In this document: piece after piece, positions 43,965-56,706 of the stretch
Position numbering within the stretch: the first letter of the stretch is position 1
Layout: each line of letters starts with the position of its first letter
Origin: Sympetrum striolatum
Taxonomy: Eukaryota; Arthropoda; Insecta; Odonata; Libellulidae
Length of the DNA stretch: 64,000 nt
Direction: 5' to 3'
NCBI GenBank assembly: GCA_947579665.1
Contig: OX388341.1
Location: 6,500,752-6,564,751 of the forward strand
Position numbers and translations under genes: made by a program
Notes under the pieces: generated by a model
The model's database searches: none
What the model was told of the DNA's origin: nothing
Seen by the model: the letters and a program-made list of their open reading frames with translations, nothing else

Positions 43965-44173
43965 ATGGCCTCAAGACGAAACCGTACCTCGGACGAGATT
44001 CTTGCCGAATTACGTGATTTAGAAGAAAATCAATCTGGAAGTGAAGCTTAATTTGCAAGCAGAAGTGAGGACTTACTGGCCAGTGATCGGAGCGACGACT
44101 CTGGTCCTGAGATTGAAGAGACTGGAAGTGAATCGGGAAGTGACTCCATTGATTGTGGCAGTGATTCTATCAG
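43965..44173 (+). CDS. piggyBac transposase, exon 1 (premature stop)
   Basis: Acidic N-terminal region starting MASRRNRTSDEILAELRDLE and later SGPEIEETGSESGSDSIDCG, typical of the D/E/S-rich head of piggyBac transposases. Codon 29 is TAA (44049-44051). The donor AG|GTAAGTG joins in phase to exon 2 (S|NPPEPTAQWE). The stop disables the full-length protein, although the downstream ATG in exon 2 could give a shortened form. Confidence 0.75.
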
Positions 44174-45084
44174 GTAAGTGAATCTTTCTTTCAATTTTAG
44201 TGCTCGTTAATTTTAATGGCTTATGTAAGTAATTTGCTCAAACCGTAATATTTGCAAATAATTGTCGGTTTTTTATAACGTATACTCAAGTTCTAAGTTT
44301 AAAAAAAACTAAACTAGAAATTCCTAGGAAGAACTGTTAGCTCCAAACCTTAACTTATCAATGTAATCTTATAGAGTAAAAACTTTTCCTTTCCACGTTG
44401 TTGATTACCTCAGGTAGAGCGAAATTAGTGTCTAACCTTTAGCTATATTTATTGCAGTGTAAATGCAATTGTGAAAAAATATTCATGTAATATTAGCATG
44501 CATAATTTAACCGAAAAATGAAAAAAAATTCATTTTACATGATATAATAAAAAGTTAATATCGGTCTTGTAAAAATAACTTTTCTCAGTAATAGAAGGTT
44601 ATAAAAGTACGATCTTCGTCTCAATACTATGTTCTTCTTTGAAGATTTTAAGAATTATAATTCATGTTAACTAAATTTCAGTCATTTATATTGAACGCCC
44701 AGATAACACACTCTTTTCCTTCTTCGGTTTATAGAATACCAACCAGATAAAAACAAAAATGTTCATTATATGGTTTAAAATGGGATGATACTTTCAAAAC
44801 TTTTGGCGTCATTTATATTTTTCTCAAGGGTTCCTGCGTTAGTTTCCACTGACATTCAAACTCGAATATACATTATAAACCTGTCAGTATGCACAGGTTT
44901 TTCTTTATCATGATCTATAATTATTGCTATTATGACGCAATACGTTTATTCCGTCTATTTGATACAGAGGATATTTTCGCTAAAGAATTTATTACACAAT
45001 AGATTAATACCAAGAAATTAAGTCTATTCAAATACATTTTTCATTGCCAAAACTAATATGATTATTTTCATAATCGATCGACAG

Positions 45085-46585
45085 TAATCCTCCAGAACCA
45101 ACGGCACAATGGGAAACTGCTCCGGATGGAACAGAGTGGCTGGAGATTTTGGCTGATCAACCTCAACCAGGAAGATTCAAAGTGCAAAACATATTGCATT
45201 TAGCTCCAGGGCCAACTTCTTATGCCAAAAGGAACATTCAAGAGGCATCAACATTTAGTGCATTCAATTTGTTGGTGAGTGACTCTCTTTTAGATAACAT
45301 TGTAAAATGTACTACTGAGCATGGGAAGCTTGAAGATGCTAATTGGTCTTTACCTAGGGAAGAACTTTTGAAATTCATTGCTCTTATATATGCTAGAGGC
45401 GTATTGGGACAACGACATTTGTCAATAAAAAGTTGTTGGGACAAAACGTGGGGATCTAAAATATTCTCCAGCACTATGAATAGGGATCGATTCTTAAGCA
45501 TAATGAAACATTTACGGTTTGATCACAGAGAAACTCGGAGTCAAGCTCTGAGAGAAGAAAAATTTGCTTTAGGTTCTGAGCCTTGGAATAAATTTATAAC
45601 TAACTCCCGAGCCTGCTACAACCCTGGCGAGAGTGTTACGGCCGATGAACAATTATATCCTACGAAGTGCCGATGCCCATTCATCCAATACATGCCGAAT
45701 AAGCCAGATAAGTTTGGGATCAAGTACTGGGTATTAGCAGACGTGAAGTCTAAATATTGCCTAAATGCATTTCCTTATTGTGGAAAAGATGACGCTAGGG
45801 GATCAAGGCAGACTCTTGGGGAATATTTTGTGCTACGGTTAGCAGAGCCATTCAAAAACTCCGGTATCAACATAACATGCAACAATTATTTCTCTTCAAT
45901 CAGCCTCGCTGAAAAACTAAAAAAAAACAAAATCTCATTGGTTGGAACGATAAGAAGGAATAGAAGAGAATTACCTCCTTCGGTTCATCACAGCAAAGAA
46001 ATATACTCAACTAGAGTTTATAAAAATAGACTTGGCCACAGCTTAACAAATTACCAAGCCAAAAAAAATAAAAATGTGCTTTTAATCAGTACGATGCATC
46101 AGGACGTGATGATTTCTGACTCAGAAAAAAAGAAACCAGATACAATTTTGTTTTACAACTACAACAAAGTAGGAGTAGATATAATGGATAGCATGTGCCG
46201 GAAATATTCAACTCGTTCGGCTACAAGGAGATGGCCAGTACATGTATTTTTTAACATATTAGACCTGGCCTCAATAAATAGCTGGGTTCTATTCAAAGAA
46301 ACCACTGGGCGTAAACTCAGCAGGAAGGAGTATATTCAAAGACTTATATTAGAAATGATTGGAACCTCATTAGAGATAGAGCCATCACCCTCATGTTCCT
46401 TTGCAATGTCGGGAATTTCTTCAGGGGAAGCAAGTGCACCAATAAGACCGCAGAAAAGAAGAAAGTGTCAGATCTCACCTGGTTGTTATAACAAATCCAA
46501 TAATTTGTGCCTAAAATGTAAAAAAATATACTGTGGAATATGTTCTGCAAAAGTGGCAATGTGCAGAATCTGCGGTAAAAAATGA
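45085..46585 (+). CDS. piggyBac transposase, exon 2, catalytic Asp replaced by Asn
   Basis: Encodes the main body: HLAPGPTSYAKRNI, the insertion-domain region, then the catalytic core. The first acidic residue is present (SVTADEQLYPT). The second position, where piggyBac proteins have TCDN or TTDN followed by F/W-F-T/S-S, here reads TCNNYFSS (AAC at 45881-45883), so the catalytic Asp is lost. The third pair is present (GVDIMDSM). The C-terminus carries the Cys-rich zinc domain (CYNKSNNLCLKCKKIYCGIC, then CRICGKK). AATAAA is at 46661. The frame is uninterrupted from the exon boundary. Confidence 0.92.
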
Positions 46586-46906
46586 TGTACTCTTAGAAGC
46601 ATAGAGTGATATTCTCTCTTATCATTTATTTTAAAAATGTTACGCCATTACCTAATAAGGAATAAATATTACTTTGTAAAAACAATAGCGAAGCTTTATT
46701 ATGATTTCAAACCTTACATTGTGAAGATGATCAAGTGTTTCTATAATGACTTGGATGTATTGTAAAATACCGAATGATGGAAGGAAATAACATTTGAAGA
46801 ATGATTTAAGTATTAAGGTAAGTCTAAAATAAATATCAACTTAATATGTAATAATAAAACGAGCACCAGAGAGGATAAGCACCGAATAATATATGAGTAA
46901 GAAAGG

Positions 46907-47970
46907 GCCATTCTCGATAAATGCATGATTAATTACTAGGTTTTCCATGAATGTCTGATCGCTGCCTTCACTTTACAGCCGAAGATGTTGGTCACACTGC
47001 TTCTTTATAGTTTATAAACTAATTCGGGATCCCAAAGAGTTTAGACAAATTACATGAAACAAATCTGTGCTCAAAATATATCTGTAGCTATTTATACTGC
47101 GAACGCAAAAGTCTCTGTTTAGAGATCTGTTCTAACGATTGGTAGCCCTGTTTTATAAGGTTAATACCCTTAAAATTAATTCAAATTGTTCAAAAAAGGT
47201 GATTGAATATAAACTTGAGATATCAGTTTGAAATTTACCAGAGAAAAAAATTGGAAGAACATTATATAATGATAAAACCAATATGTTGGCAACCCTGCTA
47301 AAAATTGTTTTAAGAATTTTTAAATATTATACATTGATTTGGCATTGATAAAAACACCATAAGGAAATTTTCAGGACGAAATTTGAAAAATTGTTCCGCC
47401 ATCGTATTTGATTGAGGTTTTTTCCGAGGCACCAACGAGTGGTTTTATATGGTTTCCGTCAGATAGCATAACAATCTTGGGGTAACGTGACTGACTTTTA
47501 TCAACAATTCGGACCTTCTTCCACTTATTCCGAAAATATGAGTTTCATTGGTTCAGTATAAATAGATTAAATATTCTAGAATATGAAATTCTGCAGATTT
47601 AGGACATAGGTCAACATTTTGTTTAATTAATTAAAATTTAAACAAATTACGGGGAAAAAAATGTTATTAGAACTTGTGTAATGGTCAAATGTAGAAGATA
47701 CGCAAAATTCAGGTCTTTGAGAAGCATGAAAGTATTTAATTACGAATTTTAAAAGTAGGTGGTCAAATGACCACCTCCCGTCCTTCTAGGTATATTTTGA
47801 TATAAAATTTAACCTAAAAGTGAAAAAAAATATTTTAATACTTAACACAAATTTTGGGATAGTAATAAACAAAGTAAAAAAGTTTCAAAAAAATCGGAGG
47901 TATTTTACTAAAGGAATTTTGATGTCAAACTCTGAAAAGTGGTCAAATGACCACCTCCGTCCTTCTAGTG
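46907..47970 (-). repeat. Right long inverted repeat of piggyBac element 1
   Basis: Mirror of 41816-42903; outermost bases CCTTCTAGTG then TTAA. Identity is high, with only small differences such as GTAACGTGACTG here versus the ATGTGACTG equivalent on the left. Confidence 0.93.
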
Positions 47971-47974
47971 TTAA

Positions 47975-50900
47975 TTAATTTCTTAGCAAAATATGGCCAA
48001 AAACGTTAAATTTCACCAGTTTTTCCGGGTTTTCGCTGAATTTTAGTTTAATAGCTAAAACAAATTACATATTACTTCTGAATTTAGATAAACCTTGTAA
48101 TAAACTTTCAAATGAGTCCAAAATTGAGAAGTTTTGCTTACTTTTCAGCAAAATCTAGCCAGAAATGTGATATTTCTTCAAATATATGCAAGTTTTCGAC
48201 GTTTTTTCGGCTAAATTCTGAGTGAAATTGAATATTTCTACTGATATTTTTTAGATCCTGTCGTACAATTTCAAATATATCTAATCTAGACAACCTATGC
48301 CAAAATGTTGGCAAATTATGGCTTAAAACTCGAAATTTCACCAATTATTTTCGAGTTTGCGACGTTTTTTGGGTTAAAATCTAAGAAAAATTTAATTATT
48401 CTAATCACTTTGTATAGATCCCATCAAAGACTTCAAGATGAGTCCACAGTTAACTAGTTTCGATAAATATTTAGCAAAAAATGGCCAAAAACCGGAATTT
48501 TCACCAGTTTATCACGAGTTTTAAACAATTTTTAGGCAGATAGCTAAAAAAATTAAATATTGGCGAATTATCGACGTTTTTTCGGTTAAAATCATAAAAA
48601 AATTGAACTATTCTAAAAAATTTGAAAGGATCTCATCAAAGACTTTAAAATGAGTACAAAGTTGACGAGTTTTGATAAATGTTTAGCAAAATATGGCCAT
48701 AAACAGGAATTTTCACCAGTTTTTTTCAAGTTGTGATTGATCATTAGGTTTATAGCTAAAAAAATTGAATAATTCTTCTGAATTTTGATGAATATTGTCT
48801 TGAAACCTAAAATAAGTCAAAGCCTGCCATATTTAATAAATTTCTTAGCAAAATATGGCCAAAAAAGTTAAATTTCACCAGTTTTTCCGGGTTTTCGACG
48901 AATTTTAGGTTAATACCTAAAAAAAATTAAATATTTCTTCCGAATTTAGATAGACCTTGTAATAAACTTTCAAATGAGTCCAAAATTGAGACGTTTTGCT
49001 TGCTTTTCAGCAAAATCTAGCCAGAAATGTGGTATTTCTTCAAATTTATGCGAGTTTTCGACGTTTTCTTCGCTAAATTCTGAGTGAAATTGAATATTTC
49101 TACTGACATTTTTTGGATCCTGTCGTAAACTTTCAAATAAATCTAATCTAGACAAGCAATGCAAAAAGTTTGGCAAAATATGGCCTAAAACTCGAAATTT
49201 CACCAATTATTTTCGAGTTTTCGTCGTTTCTTGGGTTAAATTCTTACAAAAATTTAATTATTGTAATTTTTTTGTATAGATCTCATCAAAGACTTTAAGA
49301 TGAGTCCACACTTGACTAGTTTCGATAAATATTTAGCAAAAAATGGCCAAAAACCGGAATTTTCACCTGTTTTTGTCGAGTTGTGGACGATTTTTAGGTT
49401 AATTTCTACAAAAAATATATAAAGAATTTAAAATTAGATAAACCATGTCTTAAACTTTCAAATGAATCCACAATTGAGAAGTTTAGCCAACATTTTAGCT
49501 AACTCTGGCTAGAAACCTAAAATTTCAACAATTATTGGCGAATTTTCGACATTTTTTCGGTTAAAGTCTTAGAAAAATTGAACTATTCTAATGATTTTGG
49601 ATAGATTTCATCAATGACTTTAAAACTATTCCATAGTTGACTAGTTCTGATATATGTTTAGCAAAATATGGCTAAAAACCGGAATATTCACTAGTTTTTC
49701 TCGAGTTTTCGACGATTTTTAGATAAATAGCAAAAAAAATTAAATACTTCCTCTGAATTTAGAAAGCTTTTGTCATGAGCCTTCAAACTTGATAAAATTA
49801 GCTATTCTTTTAGCAAAATGTGGCAAAAAAAACAAATTTAAACAGTTTTTTCGTTTTTGACGATTTTCATGTTAATTGCTACAAAAATTGAATATTACTT
49901 CTGAATTTAGAAAGACTTTTCATAAAATTTCAAATGAGTCCACACTTGACAAAATTAGCTATTTTAGGAAATTATAGCAAAAAAAAGAAATTACAACAGT
50001 TTTTTGAGTTTTTGACGATTTTTATGTTAATTGCTAAAAGAATTGAATATTACTTCAAAATTTAGATAGACATTGTCATTTACTTTAAAACGATTTCAAA
50101 ATTGAGAAGTTTTGCTTACTTTTCAGCAAAATCTAGCCAGAAATGTGATATTTCTTCAAATATATGCGAATTTTCGACGTTTTTTTGGCTAAATTCTGAG
50201 TGAAATTGAATATTTTTACTGACATTTTTTAGATCCTGTCGTACAATTTCAAATAAATCTAATCTAGACAAACTATGCCAACATTTTGGCAAATTATAGC
50301 CTAAAACTCGAAATTTCACCAATTATTTTCGAGTTTGCGACGTTTTTTGGGTTAAAATCTATCAAACATTTAATTATTCTAATCACTTTGTATAGATCTC
50401 ATAAAGGACTTTAAGATGAGTCCTCAGTTTACTAGTTTCGATAAATATTTAGCAAAAAATGGCAAAAAACCGGAATTTTCACCAGTTTATCACGAGTTTT
50501 TGACAATTTTTAGTCAGATAGCTAAAAAAATTAAATATTGGCGAATTATCGACGTTTTTTCGGTTAAAGTCATAAAAATTGAACTATTGAAAAAAATTTG
50601 AAAGGATCTCATCAAAGACTTTAAAATGAGTACAAATTTGACGAGTTTTGATAAATAATTAGCAAAATATGGCCATAAACAGGGATTTTCACCAGTTTTT
50701 TTCAAGTTGTGAACAATTATTAGGTTTACAGCTAAAAAAATTGAATAATTCGTCTGAATTTTGATGAATATTGTCTTGAAACCTAAAATAAGTCAAAACC
50801 TGCCATATTTAATTAATTTCTTAGCAAAATGTGGCCAAAAAAGTTAAATTTCACCAGTTTTTCCGGGTTTTCGACGAATTTTAGGTTAATACCTAAAACA

Positions 50901-53512
50901 AATTAAATATTTCTTCCGAATTTAGATAGACCTAGTAATTAACTTTCAAATGAGTCCAAAATTGAGAAGTTTTGCTTACTTTTCAGCAAAATCTAGCCAG
51001 AAATGTGGTATTTCTTCAAATTTATGCGAGTTTTCGACGTTTTCTTCGCTAAATTCTGAGTGAAATTGAATATTTCTACTGACATTTTTTAGATCCTGTC
51101 GTAAACTTTCAAATAAATCTAATCTAGAAAAGCTATGCAAAAAGTTTGGCAAAATATGGCCTAAAACTCGAAATTTCACCAATTATTTTCGAGTTTTCGT
51201 CGTTTCTTGGGTTAAAATCTAACAAAAATTTAATTATTCTAATTTTTTTGTATAGATCTCATCAAAGACTTTAAGATGAGTCCACACTTGACTAGTTTCG
51301 ATAAATATTTAGCAAAAAATGGCCAAAAACCGGAATTTTCACCTGTTTTTGTCGAGTTGTGGACGATTTTTAGGTTAATTTCTACAATAAATATATAAAG
51401 AATTTAAAATTAGATAAACCATGTCATAAACTTTCAAATGAATCCACAATTGAGAAGTTTAGCCAACATTTTAGCTAACTCTGGCTAGAAACCTAAAATT
51501 TCAACAATTATTGGCGAATTTTCGACATTTTTTCGGTTAAAGTCTTAGAAAAATTGAACTATTCTAATGATTTTGGATAGATTTCATCAATGACTTTAAA
51601 ATTATTCCATAGTTGACTAGTTCTGATATATGTTTAGCAAAATATGGCCAAAAACCGGAATATTCACTAGTTTTTCTCGAGTGTTCGACGATTTTTAGAT
51701 AAATAGCAAAAAAATTAAATATTTCCTCTGAATTTAGAAAGCTTTTGTCATGAGCCTTCAAACCTGATAAAATTAGCTATTCTTTTAGCAAAATGTGGCA
51801 AAAAAAACAAATTTAAACAGTTTTTTCGTTTTTGACGATTTTCATGTTAATTGCTACAAAAATTGAATATTACTTCTGAATTTAGAAAGACTTTTCATAA
51901 AATTTCAAATGAGTCCACACTTGACAAAATTAGCTATTTTAGGAAATTATAGCAAAAAAAAGAAATTTCAACAGTTTTTTGAGTTTTTGACGATTTTTAT
52001 GTTAATTGCTAAAAGAATTGAATATTACTTCAAAATTTAGATAGACATTGTCATTTACTTTAAAACGATTTCAAAATTGAGAAGTTTTGCTTACTTTTCA
52101 GAAAAATCTAGCCAGAAATGTGATATTTCTTCAAATATATGCGAATTTTCGACGTTTTTTTGGCTAAATTCTGAGTGAAATTGAATATTTTTACTGACAT
52201 TTTTTAGATCCTGTCGTACAATTTCAAATAAATCTAATCTAGACAACCTATGCCAACATTTTGGCAAATTATAGCCTAAAACTCGAAATTTCACCAATTA
52301 TTTTCGAGTTTGCGACGTTTTTTGGGTTAAAATCTATCAAACATTTAATTATTCTAATCACTTTGTATAGATCTCATAAAGGACTTTAAGATGAGTCCTC
52401 AGTTTACTAGTTTCGATAAATATTTAGCAAAAAATGGCAAAAACCCGGAATTTTCACCAGTTTATCACGAGTTTTTGACAATTTTTAGGCAGATAGCTAA
52501 AAAAATTAAATATTGGCGAATTATCGACGTTTTTTCGGTTAAAGTCATAAAAAAATTGAACTATTGAAAAAAATTTGAAAGGATCTCATCAAAGACTTTA
52601 AAATGAGTACAAATTTGACGAGTTTTGATAAATAATTAGCAAAATATGGCCATAAACAGGGATTTTCACCAGTTTTTTTCAAGTTGTGAACAATTATTAG
52701 GTTTACAGCTAAAAAAATTGAATAATTCTTCTGAATTTTGATGAATATTGTCTTGAAACCTAAAATAAGTCAAAACCTGCCATATTTAATTAATTTCTTA
52801 GCAATATATGGCCAAAAAAGTTAAATTTCACCAGTTTTTCCGGGTTTTCGACGAATTTTAGGTTAATACCTAAACAAAATTAAATATTTCTTCCGAATTT
52901 AGATAGACCTAGTAATAAACTTTCAAATGAGTCCAAAATTGAGAAGTTTTGCTTACTTTTCAGCAAAATCTAGCCAGAAATGTGATAGTTCTTCTAATAT
53001 ATGCAAGCGTTCGACGTTTTTTTGGCTAAATTCTGAGTGAAATTGAATATTTCTACTGACATTTTTAGATCCTGTCGTAAACTTTCAATTATATCTAATC
53101 TAGACAAGCTATGCCAAAAGTTTGGCAAAATATGGCCTAAAACTCGAAATTTAACTAATTATTTTCGAGTTTTTGTCGTTTTTTGGGTTAAAATCTAACA
53201 AAAATTTAATTATTCTAATTTTTTTGTATAGATCTCATCAAAGACTTTAAGATGAGTCCACACTTGACTAGTTTCGATAAATATTTAGCAAAAAATGGCC
53301 AAAAACCGGAATTTTCACCTGTTTTTGTCGAGTTGTGGACGATTTTTAGGTTAATTTCTACAAAAAATTTATTAGTAATTTAAAATTAGATAAACCATGT
53401 CATAAACTTTCAAATGCATCCACAATTGAGAAGTTTAGCCAACATTTTAGCTAACTCTGGCTAGAAACCTAAAATTTCAACAATTATTGGCGAATTTTCG
53501 ACATTTTTTCGG
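47975..53512. repeat. Satellite: about 165-bp monomers in a 1,977-bp higher-order repeat
   Basis: Monomers carry variants of TCAAATGAGTCCACAATTGA, TTAGCAAAATATGGCCAAAA, CGGAATTTTCACCAG and TTTTCGACGATTTTTAGGTT. Words such as the AACTTTCAAATGAGTCC monomer recur at 48965, 50941 and 52918, giving a super-period of 1,976-1,977 bp, that is twelve monomers; about 2.8 super-units are present. Neighbouring monomers differ strongly while equivalent ones in successive super-units are nearly identical. A weaker sub-period of about 830-860 bp is also visible. Repeated minus-strand frames of 68 codons starting MVKFRVLG are artefacts of the repeat. Confidence 0.93.
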
Positions 53513-54583
53513 TTTACACTCGGAGTACGGACCTCGGGTCTCCAGAGACCCGAGAAATACATTTTTGAAAATAATTCTTTCAATTTTTTTTTGCTATAAT
53601 TGATACTTTACGTATTCCTAGAGAATCATATTTGGAGTTAAAAATTTACAACAAACGTATACTTTAATTTAAATCATATGAATCACCGGACTTTATAACA
53701 CTGGGGGTCTTTGGGGACCCGGCTCCGTACTCTACGTCTCATAAATTGTATCGCTCTTACGACAGTGCAGTTCAAGGTGCAGACAAAATCAGTTCGCCAC
53801 TGTAATACAATCTAATTGTTTTCGAAGTCTAGACGCCACGATTTTCAGTCTTATTATTATTATTATTAGGGTCTTTATTAGGCGAGATTGAGACTAAAAA
53901 GTCTCCTCTTCCATCTAACCTGTCGTTAAGTTATTACATTATTATAAGTATATTACATGTATCAATGAAACTTAGAGGAAAATAGAAGAAAATGTGAGAA
54001 GGGATTGCGGATTTAAAAAAAAAACCTAAGAAAAGCTTAGGAAAAAATATCCGCTGCAGGAAAACACCCACAAAGAAGGGGGGTGTGAAAAACCTGCACA
54101 AACCTACCGATAGCAAAAACTAAAAGACATTAAAGAAAACAATGTACATATAACCTGGAAAATTACAAGAAGTGTTAGAGACATATTATCAAGAAAAATA
54201 ATGAGAGTTAATAAAAAATGAAATGCAGAAAATACAGTAAGTAGATACATACACTTGTGATAAAAAATATGACTGAACTAGAAAAAAGCAAAATAAAACA
54301 CGATCAATACAAAGATTACGCTCTACAATAATTATATAAGAGAGTTAACATCATGATTTAGGCATAAACAATAATCTAAAGTAAGTTAATATAATGGAAA
54401 TACAAAATAGTAAAAAAAAGAAAAGGTTATACTGGATGTAAACTGTAGTAACAATAACGAACAAAATATTCCAAAGTAAAGAAAGAAGTTTGAAGTGTTG
54501 TTCCGTGCAGCATGAAAAAAAACAGGAAAAAACGAACTTGACTTATGGTAAAAAGTAAAATGCTATGATGGAGATAATTAGCG

Positions 54584-55878
54584 TTATTGATTCTCTAGAA
54601 GATACGAAAGGCATCTCCTCTTGAAAGTGTGGATAGAACAGGAAGATTTGATACTCTGCGGAAGGGCGTTCCATAAATTAACCGATGTCACTGAAAAGAA
54701 TTTATGTAGCATTTCCGTCCTGTGATTTGGAATGAGTAGATTGTTTCTTCCTCTAGTGTTACAATTATGTACCGACCCTAAGCTGACAAATTCTGAAAAG
54801 AGGTAATCGGGAGTTTGTAATCGCATGACACGGTAAATTGTTGTTAAGATGTGTAAATTTCGACGAGAAGCGAGCTTAAGCCAAGACAATTTCTCAAACG
54901 CACCCGAGATATGGTCGAATTTCTTTAAGTTAAAGATAAACCGAACCGATGCATTCTGGGCACGCTGCAATTTGGTAGCTAATTCTTTGGATAAGTCTTG
55001 GTAAACAATATCACCGTAGTCAAAGTGTGGCATGATTAATGAATTTATCAGTTGAGCTTTAATCGAAGGCGTCAGGAAACTTCCTAGGCGTCTAAGAGAA
55101 TTAATTGAAGAATAAACTTTTTTACACACATTAACGATGTGTTCCGACCACGTAAGATTATTATTAATGATAACACCCAGATTATTCACAGAGTCGCAAA
55201 ATGTGATCTTCGAGTTGTCTAACGTGAGCTTTGCATCGTTATCTTGATTAAGCCTTCTTATCAACTTGGGTGTCCCGATGACAATGGCTTGCGATTTTGA
55301 AGGATTTATTTTCAAAAAATTGTCTTTACTCCAGTTATTAATTTGTTCGAGGTCATGATTTACGTGCTGTATGCATTCATGGAAGCCAGAAAACGTGGTG
55401 TCGATGTATATCTGTAAGTCGTCTGCGTATAAATGATGCTTACAATGTTTGATTACTTGAGGACAGTCATTAATAAACAGAGAAAACAATAAGGGGCCAA
55501 GGGTTGATCCCTGTGGGAGACCACGATTGATACTTATCCAAGCTGATGAGGAATCATTCGAAACAACTTTCTGCTTACGGTCATGTAGATAGGAAGAAAA
55601 CCAACTAATTGAAGATTTTGAGAACCCTATAAAACGCAATTTGGCAAGCATTAACTCCGCATCCACCGAGTCGAAGGCTTTACTAAAATCAAGTAGGATT
55701 AAAGCTGTTAATTTGCTTTTATCCATCGATTTACGAATATCGTCAGTTATTTTTACTAGGGCTGTTGTGGTGCTATGCGACTTCCGAAAGCCTGATTGTG
55801 TACTATTGAGGATCGATTTTTTATTTAAATATTCTGTAATTTGCCGATGCGCTAATTTCTCGAGAGTCTTCTCGTTCA
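54584..55878 (-). pseudogene. LINE RT, 3' half of the inverted insertion
   Basis: Minus-strand frame with SGFRKSHSTTTALVKITDDI, LILLDFSKAFDSVDAELM (motif A), GLPQGSTLGPLLFSLFIND (motif B), HLYADDLQIY (catalytic motif C) and the C-terminal thumb ending TEMLHKFFSVTSVNLWNALP. The frame is uninterrupted from KTLEKL to the stop at 54584. The N-terminal RT fingers and the endonuclease end are absent because of the inversion deletion. Confidence 0.9.
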
Positions 55879-55980
55879 GTTCTTCTTCAGCACCCGAAGG
55901 TGACGGTCGCAAGCAGTTAGAGCTCCTCTCTCCTCTCCCTTCTACCTCGAAATTTTTACTACCCCATCCGCCCGTTAGCT

Positions 55981-56706
55981 ATGGCCCCACCACCACGACG
56001 TGCGCTCGAAAGCGAGATTTCTGCTCTTACGCTAGAAAACGCCAAATTACAAGAGAATCTACAGAAAGCAATCGATATGATGGCGTCCTATGATCAGCGC
56101 ATTGAAGCTGCCAAACTCCTCGATGGACCTTCCCGTAACGAGAGCCTTGATTCCATGCAAGAAGAGGTCAAGAAGCAGCGGGAGGAATTCAACAGGGAAT
56201 TGAAGAAACTCTCCACCCGCGTGTCATCCTTGGAGGACCATTACTCCTTACTTGATGAGAAGATTGACGATCTAGAGCAGTACAGTCGCCGGAACTGCCT
56301 TCTCATCCACGGCTTGCCGGAAAGTAAGGATGAAAACTGCCTCTCTGTGGCGTATAATTTAGTTAAGTCGCGTCTACGAACTGAATATCCGCCATACCTA
56401 ATAGATAGAGCTCATCGCATTGGTCAGTTACGCGATTCTAAATGTCGCCCTCTGATAGTAAAATTTGTTAGCTATCAGGAACGAGCAACAGTTTGGCGAG
56501 CGAAGAGACTCCTCAAAGGATCCGGCATTGTTATCACGGAGTCGCTCACCAAAACAAGAGCTATGTTGCTCAGAGAGGCAAAGGATTTATTCGGGAAGAC
56601 GAACGTATGGACATACGACGGTAAGATTGTAATTCTTGGAGTCAATGGTCGCCGTATATTCATCTCCTCCTCAAGGGAACTAAAGCAGCTAAACTCATCT
56701 TCTTAG
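55981..56706 (+). CDS. LINE ORF1 (coiled coil plus RRM-like domain)
   Basis: 241 codons from MAPPPRRALESEISALTLEN. Residues 10-100 form a coiled coil with heptads and many Glu/Lys. Then YSRRNCLLIHGLPESKDENC and DRAHRIGQL ... RPLIVKFVSYQERATVWRAK, the RRM-like and C-terminal domains of LINE ORF1 proteins that bind and chaperone RNA. The frame is intact. Unlike the LINE at 34235 it has no PHD finger, so this is a different family. Confidence 0.85.
   Translation: MAPPPRRALESEISALTLENAKLQENLQKAIDMMASYDQRIEAAKLLDGPSRNESLDSMQEEVKKQREEFNRELKKLSTRVSSLEDHYSLLDEKIDDLEQYSRRNCLLIHGLPESKDENCLSVAYNLVKSRLRTEYPPYLIDRAHRIGQLRDSKCRPLIVKFVSYQERATVWRAKRLLKGSGIVITESLTKTRAMLLREAKDLFGKTNVWTYDGKIVILGVNGRRIFISSSRELKQLNSSS

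Larger units (their letters stand above)
41816..47970 (+). mobile_element. piggyBac element 1, 6.15 kb, with TIRs over 1 kb
   Basis: Flanked by TTAA on both sides (41812-41815 and 47971-47974). Termini start CACTAG and contain the hairpin GTGGTCATTTGACCAC. The inverted repeats run from the tips to about 42903 on the left and 46907 on the right with few differences. The left tip has a 26-bp extra segment (GAGGACGGGAGTTTCGGCCT then ACCTAG) that the right tip lacks. A second copy of the tip hairpin lies about 200 bp inside each arm. Between the arms is a two-exon transposase. Confidence 0.93.

Noticed and set aside
43663..44058. 131-codon minus-strand gene
   Set aside because: Overlaps the promoter and exon 1 of the piggyBac transposase in antisense and has no family likeness.
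48138..52297. Repeated 68-codon minus frames starting MVKFRVLG
   Set aside because: They recur at the satellite super-period (about 1,977 bp), with further related frames about 830-860 bp away, and lack any coding context.
47975..53512. CRISPR-like array
   Set aside because: Units are contiguous 165-bp monomers without short repeats and unique spacers, and the genome is eukaryotic.
22590..53512. Relation between BBA modules (about 160 bp) and the satellite monomer (about 165 bp)
   Set aside because: Lengths are close but sequences share no words; no homology seen.
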